From NCBI GenBank assembly GCA_002395235.1, contig DGWK01000029.1:34709-69120 (forward strand): a stretch of DNA of 34,412 nucleotides, written 5' to 3'. Shown here one piece after another: positions 7,550-14,795 of the stretch (position 1 is the stretch's first letter; the number at the start of each line of letters is the position of its first letter). The position numbers were made by a program, and so were the translations under genes. Below the pieces are notes generated by a model. The model ran no database searches. It saw only the letters and a list, made by a program, of their open reading frames with translations, and had not been told where the DNA came from. Source of the DNA: Lachnospiraceae bacterium UBA4260. GTDB taxonomy: Bacteria > Bacillota > Clostridia > Lachnospirales > Lachnospiraceae.

Positions 7550-8122
7550 TTTCCACTCTTTCGGAATCCCAAACCTGCCATTACGGCACTCCGCCGTGTA
7601 CACCGCACAATTGCCGATATACTTCGACCAGTATGCGCCGCCGGATCCCGGCGTCAGATACTCAAGAATTCCTTTCATCGCTATTGCGTGAGTAGAAATC
7701 AGGATATTACCTTCAAGCCCTTCAAGATTCTTAATTTCTTCCAAAAAAGCGCCGGCTCTGTTCACTACCGAACTGAGCTGCTCCATCCCGTCGGGCGCCG
7801 GATTATGCGCAAAATCACTGAAAAACGTCAGCATTTCCGGCGGCAGGTGTCCAAGGTCTGCCCCCTCATAAGGGCCATAGTCCATCTCGATCAGACGCTC
7901 ATCGACCACAGCGTGTGCATACGGCGCAATGATCGCAGCCGTCTGAATGGCCCGTTTCAGCGGACTTGTATATACTTTTGTAAACGTGATGTGCCTCAAC
8001 TCATCGGCGGCCTTCTGCGCCTGGGCGATTCCCGCTTCATTGAGCGGATAGTTACTCCTCCCCTGCAGCACCTTCCGGATATTCATTTCCGTCTGTCCGT
8101 GCCTAATGATATAGATTATCAT
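7544..8122 (-). CDS. Histidine phosphatase family protein (phosphoglycerate mutase-like)
   Basis: Cytoplasmic 192-aa member of the histidine phosphatase superfamily. The N-terminal RHG motif is present in MIIYIIRHGQTEMN (catalytic His8), followed by YTSPLKRAIQTA, the acid region LIEMDYGPYEG and the second catalytic His in STHAIAMKG. The substrate cannot be read from sequence; relatives dephosphorylate sugar phosphates, cobalamin intermediates or phosphoglycerate. Its ATG overlaps the stop of the PHP phosphoesterase gene by ATGA, so the two are translationally coupled. Its own stop lies inside an R1 repeat. Confidence 0.9.
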   Translation of the reverse strand: MIIYIIRHGQTEMNIRKVLQGRSNYPLNEAGIAQAQKAADELRHITFTKVYTSPLKRAIQTAAIIAPYAHAVVDERLIEMDYGPYEGADLGHLPPEMLTFFSDFAHNPAPDGMEQLSSVVNRAGAFLEEIKNLEGLEGNILISTHAIAMKGILEYLTPGSGGAYWSKYIGNCAVYTAECRNGRFGIPKEWKV

Positions 8123-8913
8123 TTCTTGATTCCATCCTTTTCTGAGCCAACATCCATTACCTCAATCAGCCTCTCCCGCGGAATCCCGCACTTTTCCATA
8201 AACCGGTCCGCCTTGGCGATCACTTCCGGAGAATACACATGGTCCGCGCGATGCGCGTCCAACCCGTAGATCACGCGGTTTCCTTCCCGCGCCGCGATCT
8301 TCCAGAAATGCTCACATGGGTAGCTTCTGTCCTCCCTTACGCCCAGCAGGTTGATCTCAAGCGGAATATCGATCTCCCTGCAGAACCTGCACAGTTTTGT
8401 CATCTCTTCCTCGTAGATCTCCCCCGGTCCCGTGTACCAGAGCACGTCAGGATGGGCAAAATAGAGAAACTTTCCTGTCTCCAGTGCCTCCCGGGTCTGC
8501 CTGCAGTACTGCCTGAGCCTCTCCGCACTGTTTGACGGCTCCCCGCAGAAGGGCGCATTGACGCCGTTTCCCAGATAGTGCTGTCCCAGAATCATATACT
8601 CGATCGGATATGGCTCGAGGAGCCTCAGCAGCGGCTCCCAGAGCGTGTAAAGGTATTCCACCTCCAGCCCAAGCAAAATCTCTATGTCATCTTTATATTC
8701 CCGCTTCAGATCCAGGACTGTATCTACATAGCCTTCCAGCTCGGACGGAAGCATCTTGACCGGGCACACAAAACCGTCAGGATAGACCTGCGGCGTGTGA
8801 TCGGAGAAGCCCAGGATCTTAAGACCGGCCTCAATAGCCTTTTCCACGTATTCTCTCTCTGTGCCGCTGGCGTGCCGGCAGCGCCATGTATGGGTGTGGT
8901 AATTTGCGATCAT
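8119..8913 (-). CDS. PHP-domain phosphoesterase (histidinol-phosphatase-like)
   Basis: Cytoplasmic metal-dependent phosphoesterase, 264 aa. The PHP metal ligands are in recognisable blocks: NYHTHTWRCRH, GFSDHT, LGLEVEY, LGQHYL, YFAHPDVLW and YGLDAHRAD. The closest named family is histidinol-phosphatase (HisK/HisJ), which removes phosphate from L-histidinol phosphate. No other his gene is nearby, so the substrate is uncertain. I chose the second ATG (8913) because GGAGGG lies 9 bases upstream; the ORF could be read from 8934. Upstream are a 13-bp palindrome CTGCAAATTGCAG (8960-8972) and R2 copy A. The adjacent downstream gene also encodes a phosphatase. Confidence 0.88.
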   Translation of the reverse strand: MIANYHTHTWRCRHASGTEREYVEKAIEAGLKILGFSDHTPQVYPDGFVCPVKMLPSELEGYVDTVLDLKREYKDDIEILLGLEVEYLYTLWEPLLRLLEPYPIEYMILGQHYLGNGVNAPFCGEPSNSAERLRQYCRQTREALETGKFLYFAHPDVLWYTGPGEIYEEEMTKLCRFCREIDIPLEINLLGVREDRSYPCEHFWKIAAREGNRVIYGLDAHRADHVYSPEVIAKADRFMEKCGIPRERLIEVMDVGSEKDGIKK

Positions 8914-8983
8914 CGTATAGTGCCCTCCGTTCATGCTGCTCCGATCCTATTATTTCGATCTGCAAATTGCAGCTCACTTTTGG

Positions 8984-9060
8984 GGCTCGCAGAGCGAGCC
9001 GCTTCGCCGCGTGCAGATTGCCTGTAAGGAAATAATCTTCCTTTCCGCACGCGTGTGCAT
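8984..9060 (-). repeat. Dispersed hairpin repeat R2, copy A
   Basis: A 77-bp copy. One end is a perfect 7-bp hairpin, GGCTCGC-AGA-GCGAGCC (8984-9000). The other part has outer arms GCGTGC/GCACGC enclosing an inner AAGGAA/TTCCTT hairpin, ending TGTGCAT. Copy B at 14709-14787 conserves the outer parts, while the inner arm differs in sequence yet still pairs. The small hairpin faces the downstream gene start. Confidence 0.8.
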
Positions 9061-9075
9061 CCTTCATCGATACAG

Positions 9076-9132
9076 AAAAGCCCCGCATCATCTGACTATC
9101 TATTTTATCAGATAATCCGATGATGCGGGGCT
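9076..9132 (-). terminator. Terminator of the gntP-dehydratase-IclR operon
   Basis: On the minus strand AGCCCCGCATCA pairs with TGATGCGGGGCT across a loop of about 28 bases that can itself pair (TTATCTGATA with its complement region), followed by TTTTCTG. It starts about 15 bases after the stop of the IclR-type gene. Confidence 0.85.
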
Positions 9133-9146
9133 ATGAAAGGAGGGAC

Positions 9147-9404
9147 TTAAGATTCCGCAGATTCTGAGCGGCCGGAAGCGATGTATTGCAGCTTCGACGT
9201 CGCCTCATACTGTCCCGATTTTTGGTCTTTTTTGACATATCCCAGGCAGATCAGGGAGCGGAGTATTCTGTGCGTAGTGCTTTTGTTAAGGTCAAGGGCC
9301 CTCGCAATCTCCATAAGACCCGCAGGTCCCCTTTCAGACAAGAACTCAAGTGCTCCGAACAGTCTTTCAGATACCTGGATCGGGTTTTTATTCTTTGTCT
9401 CCAA
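9147..9404 (-). CDS. IclR-type DNA-binding domain protein (HTH only)
   Basis: An 85-aa protein that is essentially only the winged helix-turn-helix of the IclR family. SERLFGALEFLSERGPAGLM is followed by EIARALDLNKSTTHRILRSL (recognition helix near STTHRILRSL) and the wing GYVKKDQKSGQYEATSKL. Normal IclR proteins are about 250 aa, with a C-terminal effector domain that is absent. The gene ends in a clean stop followed by a strong terminator, and no effector-domain sequence is seen downstream. It starts with TTG, preceded by AAGGAGG at 8 bases. It lies 38 bases after the dehydratase. It may regulate this operon or act with another subunit. A truncation fixed by evolution is as likely as decay. 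Confidence 0.85.
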   Translation of the reverse strand: METKNKNPIQVSERLFGALEFLSERGPAGLMEIARALDLNKSTTHRILRSLICLGYVKKDQKSGQYEATSKLQYIASGRSESAES

Positions 9405-9442
9405 GTCAAAATCCTCCTTCGACGCTTCTTTGGCTCAAGAGC

Positions 9443-11200
9443 TCACTTCTCAAATCGACTGTAATCAAGGTATGCCCCTTTCATAGGGCTTGCCGCAAGT
9501 TCGCTGAACAGCCGGAGCACTCCGCTCTTGTATTTTCTTGGCTTAGGCTGCCAGGCGCTGCGGCGTTTTGCAAGCACTGCGTCCACTTCTTCCGGCGTCT
9601 TCTTTTCACCATTGATGCCGATAATGTTCAGCTTTCTGGCAAACACATCGAGTTCGATCAGATCTCCCTCCTCAACCAGCGCGATCGGTCCTCCGGTCTG
9701 CGCCTCAGGGCTGCAATGCCCGATGACCGGTCCGGTTGAAGCCCCTGAGAAACGTCCGTCTGTAATCAGCGCGATGCTTCGCCCGAGTTCCTTGTCAGAG
9801 CTGATTGCTTCGGAAGTGTAGAACATCTCCGGCATTCCGCTTCCCTGCGGTCCTTCATAACGGATGAATACTGCGTCGCCTTTGTTGACTTTGTGATGCA
9901 GGACTGCGTCCAGGCACTCCTCCTCGCTGTCGAAGGGACGGGCGTACAGAACAGCCTTGTACATTTCCTTCGGGCAGGCTGTGTGCTTAATGACCGCGCC
10001 TTCAGGAGCCAGGTTGCCCTTGAGCACTGCGATGCTGCCGGCTGTTCCTATTGCTTTGTCATAAGGTTTGATAATATCTTCCTTTGTAAGATTGATCCCA
10101 TACTTTTTGTTCGCTTCTTCCAGCCACTTCTGACATCTCTCATAAAAGCCGTTCGCCTTGAGCTCATCCAGATTTTCACCCAGCGTTTTGCCTGTAACGG
10201 TCATGACATCCAGGTGAAGCACTTCACGGATCTCTTCCATGATCGCCGGTACGCCGCCTGCATAGTAGAAGAATTCCGCAGGCCACTCCCCGGCAGGTCT
10301 GAGGTTCAACAGATAATGAGCGCCTCTGTGTAAGCGGTCAAAAGTATCTCCATCAATCTCAATGCCGAATTCTCTTGCGATTGCAGGAAGGTGCAGCAAG
10401 GTGTTGGTGCTTCCGGAAATCGCCGCGTGCACCATGATTGCATTCTCAATGGAATCCATTGTCACGATATCCGAAGGTCTGGTTCCTTCTTTGGCCAGTT
10501 CCACGATTCGCTTTCCTGCTTGATAGGCATATTCCCTGAGATCCGGACTTGTGGCCGGCAAAAGAGCACTTCCCGGAAGCGCCATGCCCATAGCCTCAGC
10601 CATGATCTGCATCGTGGAAGCCGTCCCGATGAAGCTGCAGGCCCCGCAGCTTGGGCAGGCGTTCATTTTAGCCCATTCAAGCTTCTCTGCATCAATCTCG
10701 CCCCGTTCATAGCCGGCGCTGTACATACCGAGCTGCTCCAGCGTCAGTAGCTCAGGGCCCGCACTCATGGTGCCTCCGGTCACAACGATAGAAGGAATAT
10801 TGACTCTCCCCATACCGATCATGTTGCCGGGCATCCCTTTGTCGCAGCTTGCAATATATACGGCCCCGTCAAAAGGAGTGGCATTCGCATGGATCTCGAT
10901 CATATTTGCGATCATTTCCCGGCTTGCAAGAGAAAAATTAATGCCGTCTGTTCCCTGACTCTCCCCGTCGCAGATGTCTGTACATGCATAACGCGCTCCG
11001 AATCCGCCTGCGTCATAAATTCCTCTTCTGGCCTCTTCCACAAGAATCGGAAGATGTCCGCTGCCCGGATGGCTGTCTCCGGATGTGCTCTCTATCATTA
11101 TCTGCGGTTTGGAAAGATCTTCTTTCTTCCATCCGCAGCCAATCCGCAGCGGGTCCATCTCAGGTGCAAGTTTTCTCATTTTCTGGCTGATCAGTTCCAT
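9443..11200 (-). CDS. IlvD/Edd-family dehydratase, probably sugar-acid specific
   Basis: Cytoplasmic Fe-S dehydratase, 585 aa, of the family that includes dihydroxy-acid dehydratase (IlvD), 6-phosphogluconate dehydratase and aldonate dehydratases. Candidate cluster and metal residues are visible: Cys77 in TDICDG, Cys119 and Lys121 in SCDKGMPGN, and Cys182/185/188 in CPSCGACSF. The C-terminal GRFSGASTGPVIGHCSPEA is also typical. The reaction removes water from a 2,3-dihydroxy acid to give a 2-keto-3-deoxy acid. Context favours a sugar acid over branched-chain amino-acid synthesis: it follows a GntP permease and no ilv genes are near. I chose the second ATG (11200) because the first ATG forms part of the GGAGGT ribosome-binding site. 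A biosynthetic IlvD cannot be excluded. Confidence 0.9.
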   Translation of the reverse strand: MELISQKMRKLAPEMDPLRIGCGWKKEDLSKPQIMIESTSGDSHPGSGHLPILVEEARRGIYDAGGFGARYACTDICDGESQGTDGINFSLASREMIANMIEIHANATPFDGAVYIASCDKGMPGNMIGMGRVNIPSIVVTGGTMSAGPELLTLEQLGMYSAGYERGEIDAEKLEWAKMNACPSCGACSFIGTASTMQIMAEAMGMALPGSALLPATSPDLREYAYQAGKRIVELAKEGTRPSDIVTMDSIENAIMVHAAISGSTNTLLHLPAIAREFGIEIDGDTFDRLHRGAHYLLNLRPAGEWPAEFFYYAGGVPAIMEEIREVLHLDVMTVTGKTLGENLDELKANGFYERCQKWLEEANKKYGINLTKEDIIKPYDKAIGTAGSIAVLKGNLAPEGAVIKHTACPKEMYKAVLYARPFDSEEECLDAVLHHKVNKGDAVFIRYEGPQGSGMPEMFYTSEAISSDKELGRSIALITDGRFSGASTGPVIGHCSPEAQTGGPIALVEEGDLIELDVFARKLNIIGINGEKKTPEEVDAVLAKRRSAWQPKPRKYKSGVLRLFSELAASPMKGAYLDYSRFEK

Positions 11201-11261
11201 ACATACCTCCATTCTATGATTCTGATCTTATTGTATCGTATATTCTCCGCTGTTTTGACAG

Positions 11262-12620
11262 TTATCCGAGAAACAGTGAGATAACCAATGCCACAAGGAA
11301 TCCGCTCAATCCAACGAGTGTTTCCATGACCGTCCATGTCTTGAGCGTTGTCGTCTCATCCATTCCCACCAGAGATTTGACCAGCCAGAAGCCGGAATCG
11401 TTGAAGTGGGAGCAGACAGTAGATCCGCCTGCTACTGCCGCAACTACACAGGCCAGATAAAGAGGAGAAAGTCCCTGGATTGCCGGCATGGCCGCAACAA
11501 TTCCGGCTGCCATTGTCATCGCCACCGTTGCGCTTCCGACGCATATTCTTACAAGAGCCGCTACGATAAACGCTACAACCACGATGGGAAGATGTGCCTT
11601 GCCGACCGCATTGCCGATCAGATCACCGATTCCTGAGTATTGAAGCACATACCGAAGTACGCCGCCGCATGCAGTGACCAGAAGAATCAGTCCTGTAGGC
11701 TCAAGGGATTTGGTCATGATCTTCTCAAGTTCCGGCATAGTGTATCCATGCTTGAGGCCCAGGATTGCCATTGCTGCGATTGTGGAAATAAGGAGTGCTA
11801 CGAAAGGCTCCCCGAGGAAGTTAAAGACCGGTCTGATCGATTCGGCTGCAGGCAATACGCTCAGTACAGACTTCAGAATGATCAGAACGAGCGGAATCAG
11901 GATGATGCCGACGATCGTTCCGAACTTGGGAAGTTTGGACTCATCAAACTCTTCCTGATTCATTACATGGTCAGGAACAGGAATGAAATATTTCTTCCCG
12001 CAGATGGAGCCCCAGATCGGTCCGGCTACGATCATAGCGAGCGTGCCGCAAAATACACCGATCAGGATGACCCATCCCAGATCAACGCCAAGCATTGTAG
12101 CTACCAGAACAGGTCCGGGTGTAGGAGGGATAAAAGCATGTCCGACTGCAAGTCCTGCGAGCAGCGGAATCGTATAGTACAATGCGCTTCTCTGAGTCTT
12201 CTTCGCAAGGGAAAATGCCAGAGGAATCAGGATGATCAGACCGGCGTCGAAGAAAACAGGCATTGCCACAACCAAGCCGGTGATTCCCAAAGCCCATGCC
12301 GCTTTCTCGTCTCCAAATTTTTTGACCATCGTGACTGCCAGCGTCTGCGCGCCTCCCGACGCTTCTAAAATAGCGCCGAACATCGATCCCAGGCCGACTA
12401 AGAGCGCGATTCCTTTTAACGTATTTCCGATGCCGTCGTTGACAGCTGTTACTATATCCGTCAAAGGCATGCCGGCAATGATTCCGATCGAAATCGCACC
12501 TACCAGGATCGACACCATAGCCTGTACTTTAAATTTAATGATCAGCACCAGCAGAATAACAAGACCGATTAATGCTCCGGCTATAAGTCTTGCCGGATCA
12601 AGAACTACATCACCACCCAT
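11262..12620 (-). CDS. GntP-family gluconate/organic-acid permease
   Basis: Integral membrane symporter of the gluconate:H+ symporter (GntP) family, 452 aa with about 12 hydrophobic segments. Typical family sequences are seen: FDAGLIILIPLAFSLAKK, HAFIPPTPGPVLVATMLG, VRICVGSATVAMTMAAGIVA and the C-terminal CSHFNDSGFWLVKSLVGM. Members import gluconate or similar hydroxy acids; the specificity cannot be told here. It heads the operon with the dehydratase 61 bases downstream. AAGGAGG lies a few bases before the ATG. Its promoter is flanked by two copies of the palindrome that also occurs upstream of the FadR-type gene. Confidence 0.92.
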   Translation of the reverse strand: MGGDVVLDPARLIAGALIGLVILLVLIIKFKVQAMVSILVGAISIGIIAGMPLTDIVTAVNDGIGNTLKGIALLVGLGSMFGAILEASGGAQTLAVTMVKKFGDEKAAWALGITGLVVAMPVFFDAGLIILIPLAFSLAKKTQRSALYYTIPLLAGLAVGHAFIPPTPGPVLVATMLGVDLGWVILIGVFCGTLAMIVAGPIWGSICGKKYFIPVPDHVMNQEEFDESKLPKFGTIVGIILIPLVLIILKSVLSVLPAAESIRPVFNFLGEPFVALLISTIAAMAILGLKHGYTMPELEKIMTKSLEPTGLILLVTACGGVLRYVLQYSGIGDLIGNAVGKAHLPIVVVAFIVAALVRICVGSATVAMTMAAGIVAAMPAIQGLSPLYLACVVAAVAGGSTVCSHFNDSGFWLVKSLVGMDETTTLKTWTVMETLVGLSGFLVALVISLFLG

Positions 12621-12694
12621 TTTCTTCCTCCTTAGTTAGGTTGTTATTTACTGTTTTCTCATTCAGGTCTTTTCTAGTTTGCTCATTTCACATC

Positions 12695-12709
12695 TGACGT
12701 CTGATGTAT
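12695..12709 (-). promoter_or_regulatory. Operator-like palindrome, downstream site at gntP
   Basis: On the minus strand ATACATCAGACGTCA matches consensus ATACRTCAGAYGTAT at 13 of 15 positions. It lies at about +5 to +19 relative to the predicted start. A second half-site arrangement (ACATCTGACGT on plus) overlaps it. Confidence 0.5.
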
Positions 12710-12720
12710 TAACTGTTTTA

Positions 12721-12748
12721 ATTATAATACTCCACATTTATTTTTCAA
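12721..12748 (-). promoter_or_regulatory. Promoter of gntP
   Basis: On the minus strand TTGAAA (12743-12748), a 16-bp spacer and a perfect TATAAT (12721-12726), in an AT-rich stretch. The upstream operator touches the -35 box. Confidence 0.7.
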
Positions 12749-12762
12749 TACATCAGATGTAT
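12748..12762 (-). promoter_or_regulatory. Operator-like palindrome, upstream site at gntP
   Basis: ATACATC-A-GATGTAT, a perfect 7+1+7 palindrome ending at the -35 box of the gntP promoter. A close variant lies in the fadR-type gene's own promoter at 13742-13756. Odd-length palindromes of this size are typical GntR/FadR-family sites. Confidence 0.6.
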
Positions 12763-12783
12763 TTTGTTTGTTTTCAGCATTTT

Positions 12784-12831
12784 AGACAAAAAAGAAAGGC
12801 TCGATTACGTATCGAGCCCTCTATTTTGTCT
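12784..12831 (-). terminator. Terminator after the FadR-type gene
   Basis: On the minus strand GGCTCGAT-ACGTA-ATCGAGCC followed by TTTCTTTTTT. Outer AGACAAAA/TTTTGTCT arms extend the stem. It separates the regulator from the gntP transcript. Confidence 0.85.
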
Positions 12832-12849
12832 ATTATTACGATAAGCGGC

Positions 12850-13581
12850 TTAGTTTTCGCTGTTTCCCTGTTCCAGCATCTGCTTAATCATCTGACGATT
12901 ATAGGTCAAATGCATGACCATGGCGCATTTGGCCCCGACCTGATCATGATTTTCAATGGCTTCTACTACAGCCCTGTGCGTCTCAATGGTCTCCTCCATC
13001 AGTTCTCTGTGCGTCACATTTGCAAATGTATGCACGGCGGAGTCGATCAGAGGTACAAGAACCTCTACAACTCTGTTCTTACTGCAGTGTGCGATCGCTG
13101 TATGAAGCTCAATATCCTTGCGGACATGATTCTCCCCGCTGCGATAAATCTCTTCCACTTCATCGCAGAGCCTGCGCAGTTCCACAACATCTTCTTCTGT
13201 AGCGTTCATGGCTGCATAGGCTGCGATCTCCGGCTCAATCATCAGACGTACGTCAAACAGTTCAAGAGCCAGCTGGTATTTATCATCATATCTCCCCAGC
13301 CCCAGAGGATCCTCTTCTGCAGGATAGGAACTGATCACGTACGTCCCTGATCCGCGGCGCACTTCCAGCATGCCCTTGGAGACTAGTCCCTTTACCGCTT
13401 CGCGAATCGTACTGCGGCCGACCCCGAATTTCTCTGCCAGTTCAAATTCATTCGGAATCTTTTCACCGACAGGAATCGGTTCTTCCTGAATATACCGTAT
13501 TAATTGAGCTTCGATCCTGTTTCCCAGAAGCTCTTTGTCTTCCTTCACAATTTGATACATCTCGTCAAACTCGCTGTTCAT
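12850..13581 (-). CDS. FadR-subfamily GntR transcriptional regulator
   Basis: A DNA-binding regulator of about 243 aa. The N-terminal winged helix (about 15-85) shows IPNEFELAEKFGVGRSTIRE, followed by MLEVRRGSGTYV. The C-terminal FCD effector domain shows DVRLMIEPEIAAYAA, DIELHTAIAHCSKN and THRAVVEAIENHD, with the usual Asp/His metal-binding residues. Such proteins respond to sugar acids and other carboxylates. The start is one of two adjacent ATGs (13584 or 13581) downstream of GGAG; I use 13581. It is transcribed towards gntP, with its own terminator between. A palindrome shared with the gntP promoter overlaps one of its promoters, so I infer it controls itself and the gntP operon. Confidence 0.9.
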   Translation of the reverse strand: MNSEFDEMYQIVKEDKELLGNRIEAQLIRYIQEEPIPVGEKIPNEFELAEKFGVGRSTIREAVKGLVSKGMLEVRRGSGTYVISSYPAEEDPLGLGRYDDKYQLALELFDVRLMIEPEIAAYAAMNATEEDVVELRRLCDEVEEIYRSGENHVRKDIELHTAIAHCSKNRVVEVLVPLIDSAVHTFANVTHRELMEETIETHRAVVEAIENHDQVGAKCAMVMHLTYNRQMIKQMLEQGNSEN

Positions 13582-13650
13582 CATATTTACTCCATTGCGC
13601 CCCTCTGTCCGGTTCATGCCCCAGGGCGCCGAAGCATGTCTGTCACTAAC

Positions 13651-13679
13651 AGTATACGTTTCTCATTGTGAAACCGCAA
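13651..13679 (-). promoter_or_regulatory. Proximal promoter P1 of the FadR-type gene
   Basis: On the minus strand TTGCGG (13674-13679), a 17-bp spacer and TATACT (13651-13656). No operator palindrome overlaps it. Confidence 0.55.
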
Positions 13680-13722
13680 GCGAACTTGCCAAGATGATCG
13701 TCGATCGTTTCCAAACTTTCAA

Positions 13723-13756
13723 GTTATACGTCCATCTTAACATACGTCAGACGTTT
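13723..13756 (-). promoter_or_regulatory. Distal promoter P2 with operator, FadR-type gene
   Basis: On the minus strand CTGACG (13745-13750), a 16-bp spacer and TATAAC (13723-13728). The -35 box lies inside the palindrome at 13742-13756, which on the plus strand reads ATACGTC-A-GACGTTT. It is the same motif as at gntP, placed over the -35 in both promoters. Confidence 0.5.
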
Positions 13757-13772
13757 TATCCACATCACCTCA

Positions 13773-13832
13773 TAAACGAAAACACAGGCTAAGCATTTCC
13801 TGATGGTGATGGTCAGATGTTTAGCCCGTGTT
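13773..13832 (-). terminator. Probable terminator after aroD
   Basis: On the minus strand AACACGGGCTAAACAT pairs with ATGCTTAGCCTGTGTT, giving a long stem with a wobble, a mismatch and a small bulge, followed by TTTCGTTT. It lies about 50 bases beyond the aroD stop. Confidence 0.65.
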
Positions 13833-13845
13833 ATTGGTTTAGTGT

Positions 13846-13865
13846 CGTCAGGAACAGTTCTGACG
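13846..13865 (-). terminator. Short hairpin downstream of aroD
   Basis: CGTCAGGA and TTCTGACG pair over 8 bp (one wobble) with a 4-base loop. No T-run follows on the minus strand, so it may act as an mRNA 3'-end structure ahead of the longer hairpin at 13773-13832. Confidence 0.4.
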
Positions 13866-13878
13866 TCCCCATATCATT

Positions 13879-14688
13879 TTAAAAATTTGTATGAATCAGC
13901 CTCAATACCCCGCCAAGCTCCTCCGCTCCGATCTGCCCCGGCGCAGAAGCCTTGCCCACAGTCCCGAAGGTGCAGGCACTGCCGAAAACTTCCCCGCACA
14001 GGCGGCTGACCAGTCCGGTCCCGGACATGGACATAGTGATGATCGGCCTGTCGGCATACTGCGAAGACATTTCCTGCGTCGCGGCGATGAGCGTCAGCAC
14101 ATCGGCGCTGCCGCGCGGCATCACGGCGATCTTGGGTATGTCAGCGCCCAGCTCCTGCATTCTGCGCAGCCTGCCGACTATGTCCTCTTTCTCCGGTGTT
14201 TTGTCAAAATCGTGATTGGAGCCGACGACTTTGACGCCCGCTTTGTGCGCCTCTTCGATGATCTCTCTCACGACATCGTCTCCGGTAAAAGCCTCCACAT
14301 CGATCAGGTCCACCAGCCCGGTCTTTGCCGCCATGATATTGAGCCGCTTGTACGCATCCACCGAGATGGCCTTCTCTCCGCCTTCCCGGACCGTTCGAAA
14401 AGTAAAAAGGAGCGGGATATTGCCGAGTTTCTCGCGAAGCTCCTTCAGGACGTCCTCCACTTTCCCGAACTCAAAGACATCCTCGAACCAGTCCGCGCGC
14501 CACTCGACCAAGTCGAAGACGTTTTTCCAGAAGTCGTTTACCCCAGAGCCATTTCCCTTAAGAGCGTTTTCCATAATAGAAGACGCCGCTTCCAGGATCT
14601 CTCTCTTTGTTCTTCCGACGATCGGAACAATGATCTTGGGCATCCCCTCGCCGATCTTCACGCCGCGCACTTCCACACATTTCGTCAC
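13879..14688 (-). CDS. aroD: Type I 3-dehydroquinate dehydratase
   Basis: Cytoplasmic enzyme of the shikimate pathway (3-dehydroquinate to 3-dehydroshikimate) using a Schiff-base lysine. Assigned residues are Lys186 in ADIPKIAVMPRG and His159 in VVGSNHDFDKTPE. FTFRTVREGG and FGSACTFGTVGKASAPGQI are also typical. I set the start at GTG 14688, preceded by GAGG, because upstream in-frame sequence would translate repeat R2 copy B and has no similarity to AroD. That gives 269 aa, close to the usual 250-260. It is the last gene of ridA-panE-aroD. No other shikimate gene is nearby, so a catabolic quinate/shikimate role is possible but unsupported. Confidence 0.93.
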   Translation of the reverse strand: MTKCVEVRGVKIGEGMPKIIVPIVGRTKREILEAASSIMENALKGNGSGVNDFWKNVFDLVEWRADWFEDVFEFGKVEDVLKELREKLGNIPLLFTFRTVREGGEKAISVDAYKRLNIMAAKTGLVDLIDVEAFTGDDVVREIIEEAHKAGVKVVGSNHDFDKTPEKEDIVGRLRRMQELGADIPKIAVMPRGSADVLTLIAATQEMSSQYADRPIITMSMSGTGLVSRLCGEVFGSACTFGTVGKASAPGQIGAEELGGVLRLIHTNF

Positions 14689-14708
14689 GATACTATTCCT
14701 CACTTCAA

Positions 14709-14787
14709 GGCTCGCAGAGCGAGCCGATGCGCCGCGTGCGCGCTGCCTGTAGGGCAGGCTCCGGCCTCTTGCCGCACGCATGTGCAT
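14709..14787 (-). repeat. Dispersed hairpin repeat R2, copy B
   Basis: A 79-bp copy filling the space between panE and aroD. The same end hairpin GGCTCGC-AGA-GCGAGCC (14709-14725), CGCCGCGTGC, TGCCTGTA and the terminal CCGCACGCATGTGCAT are shared with copy A. The inner arm is different (GGCA...TGCC) but can still pair. On the minus strand the small hairpin is followed by TTGAAG, as in copy C, and then by the aroD start 21 bases on. Confidence 0.8.
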
Positions 14788-14795
14788 TGTTGAAC

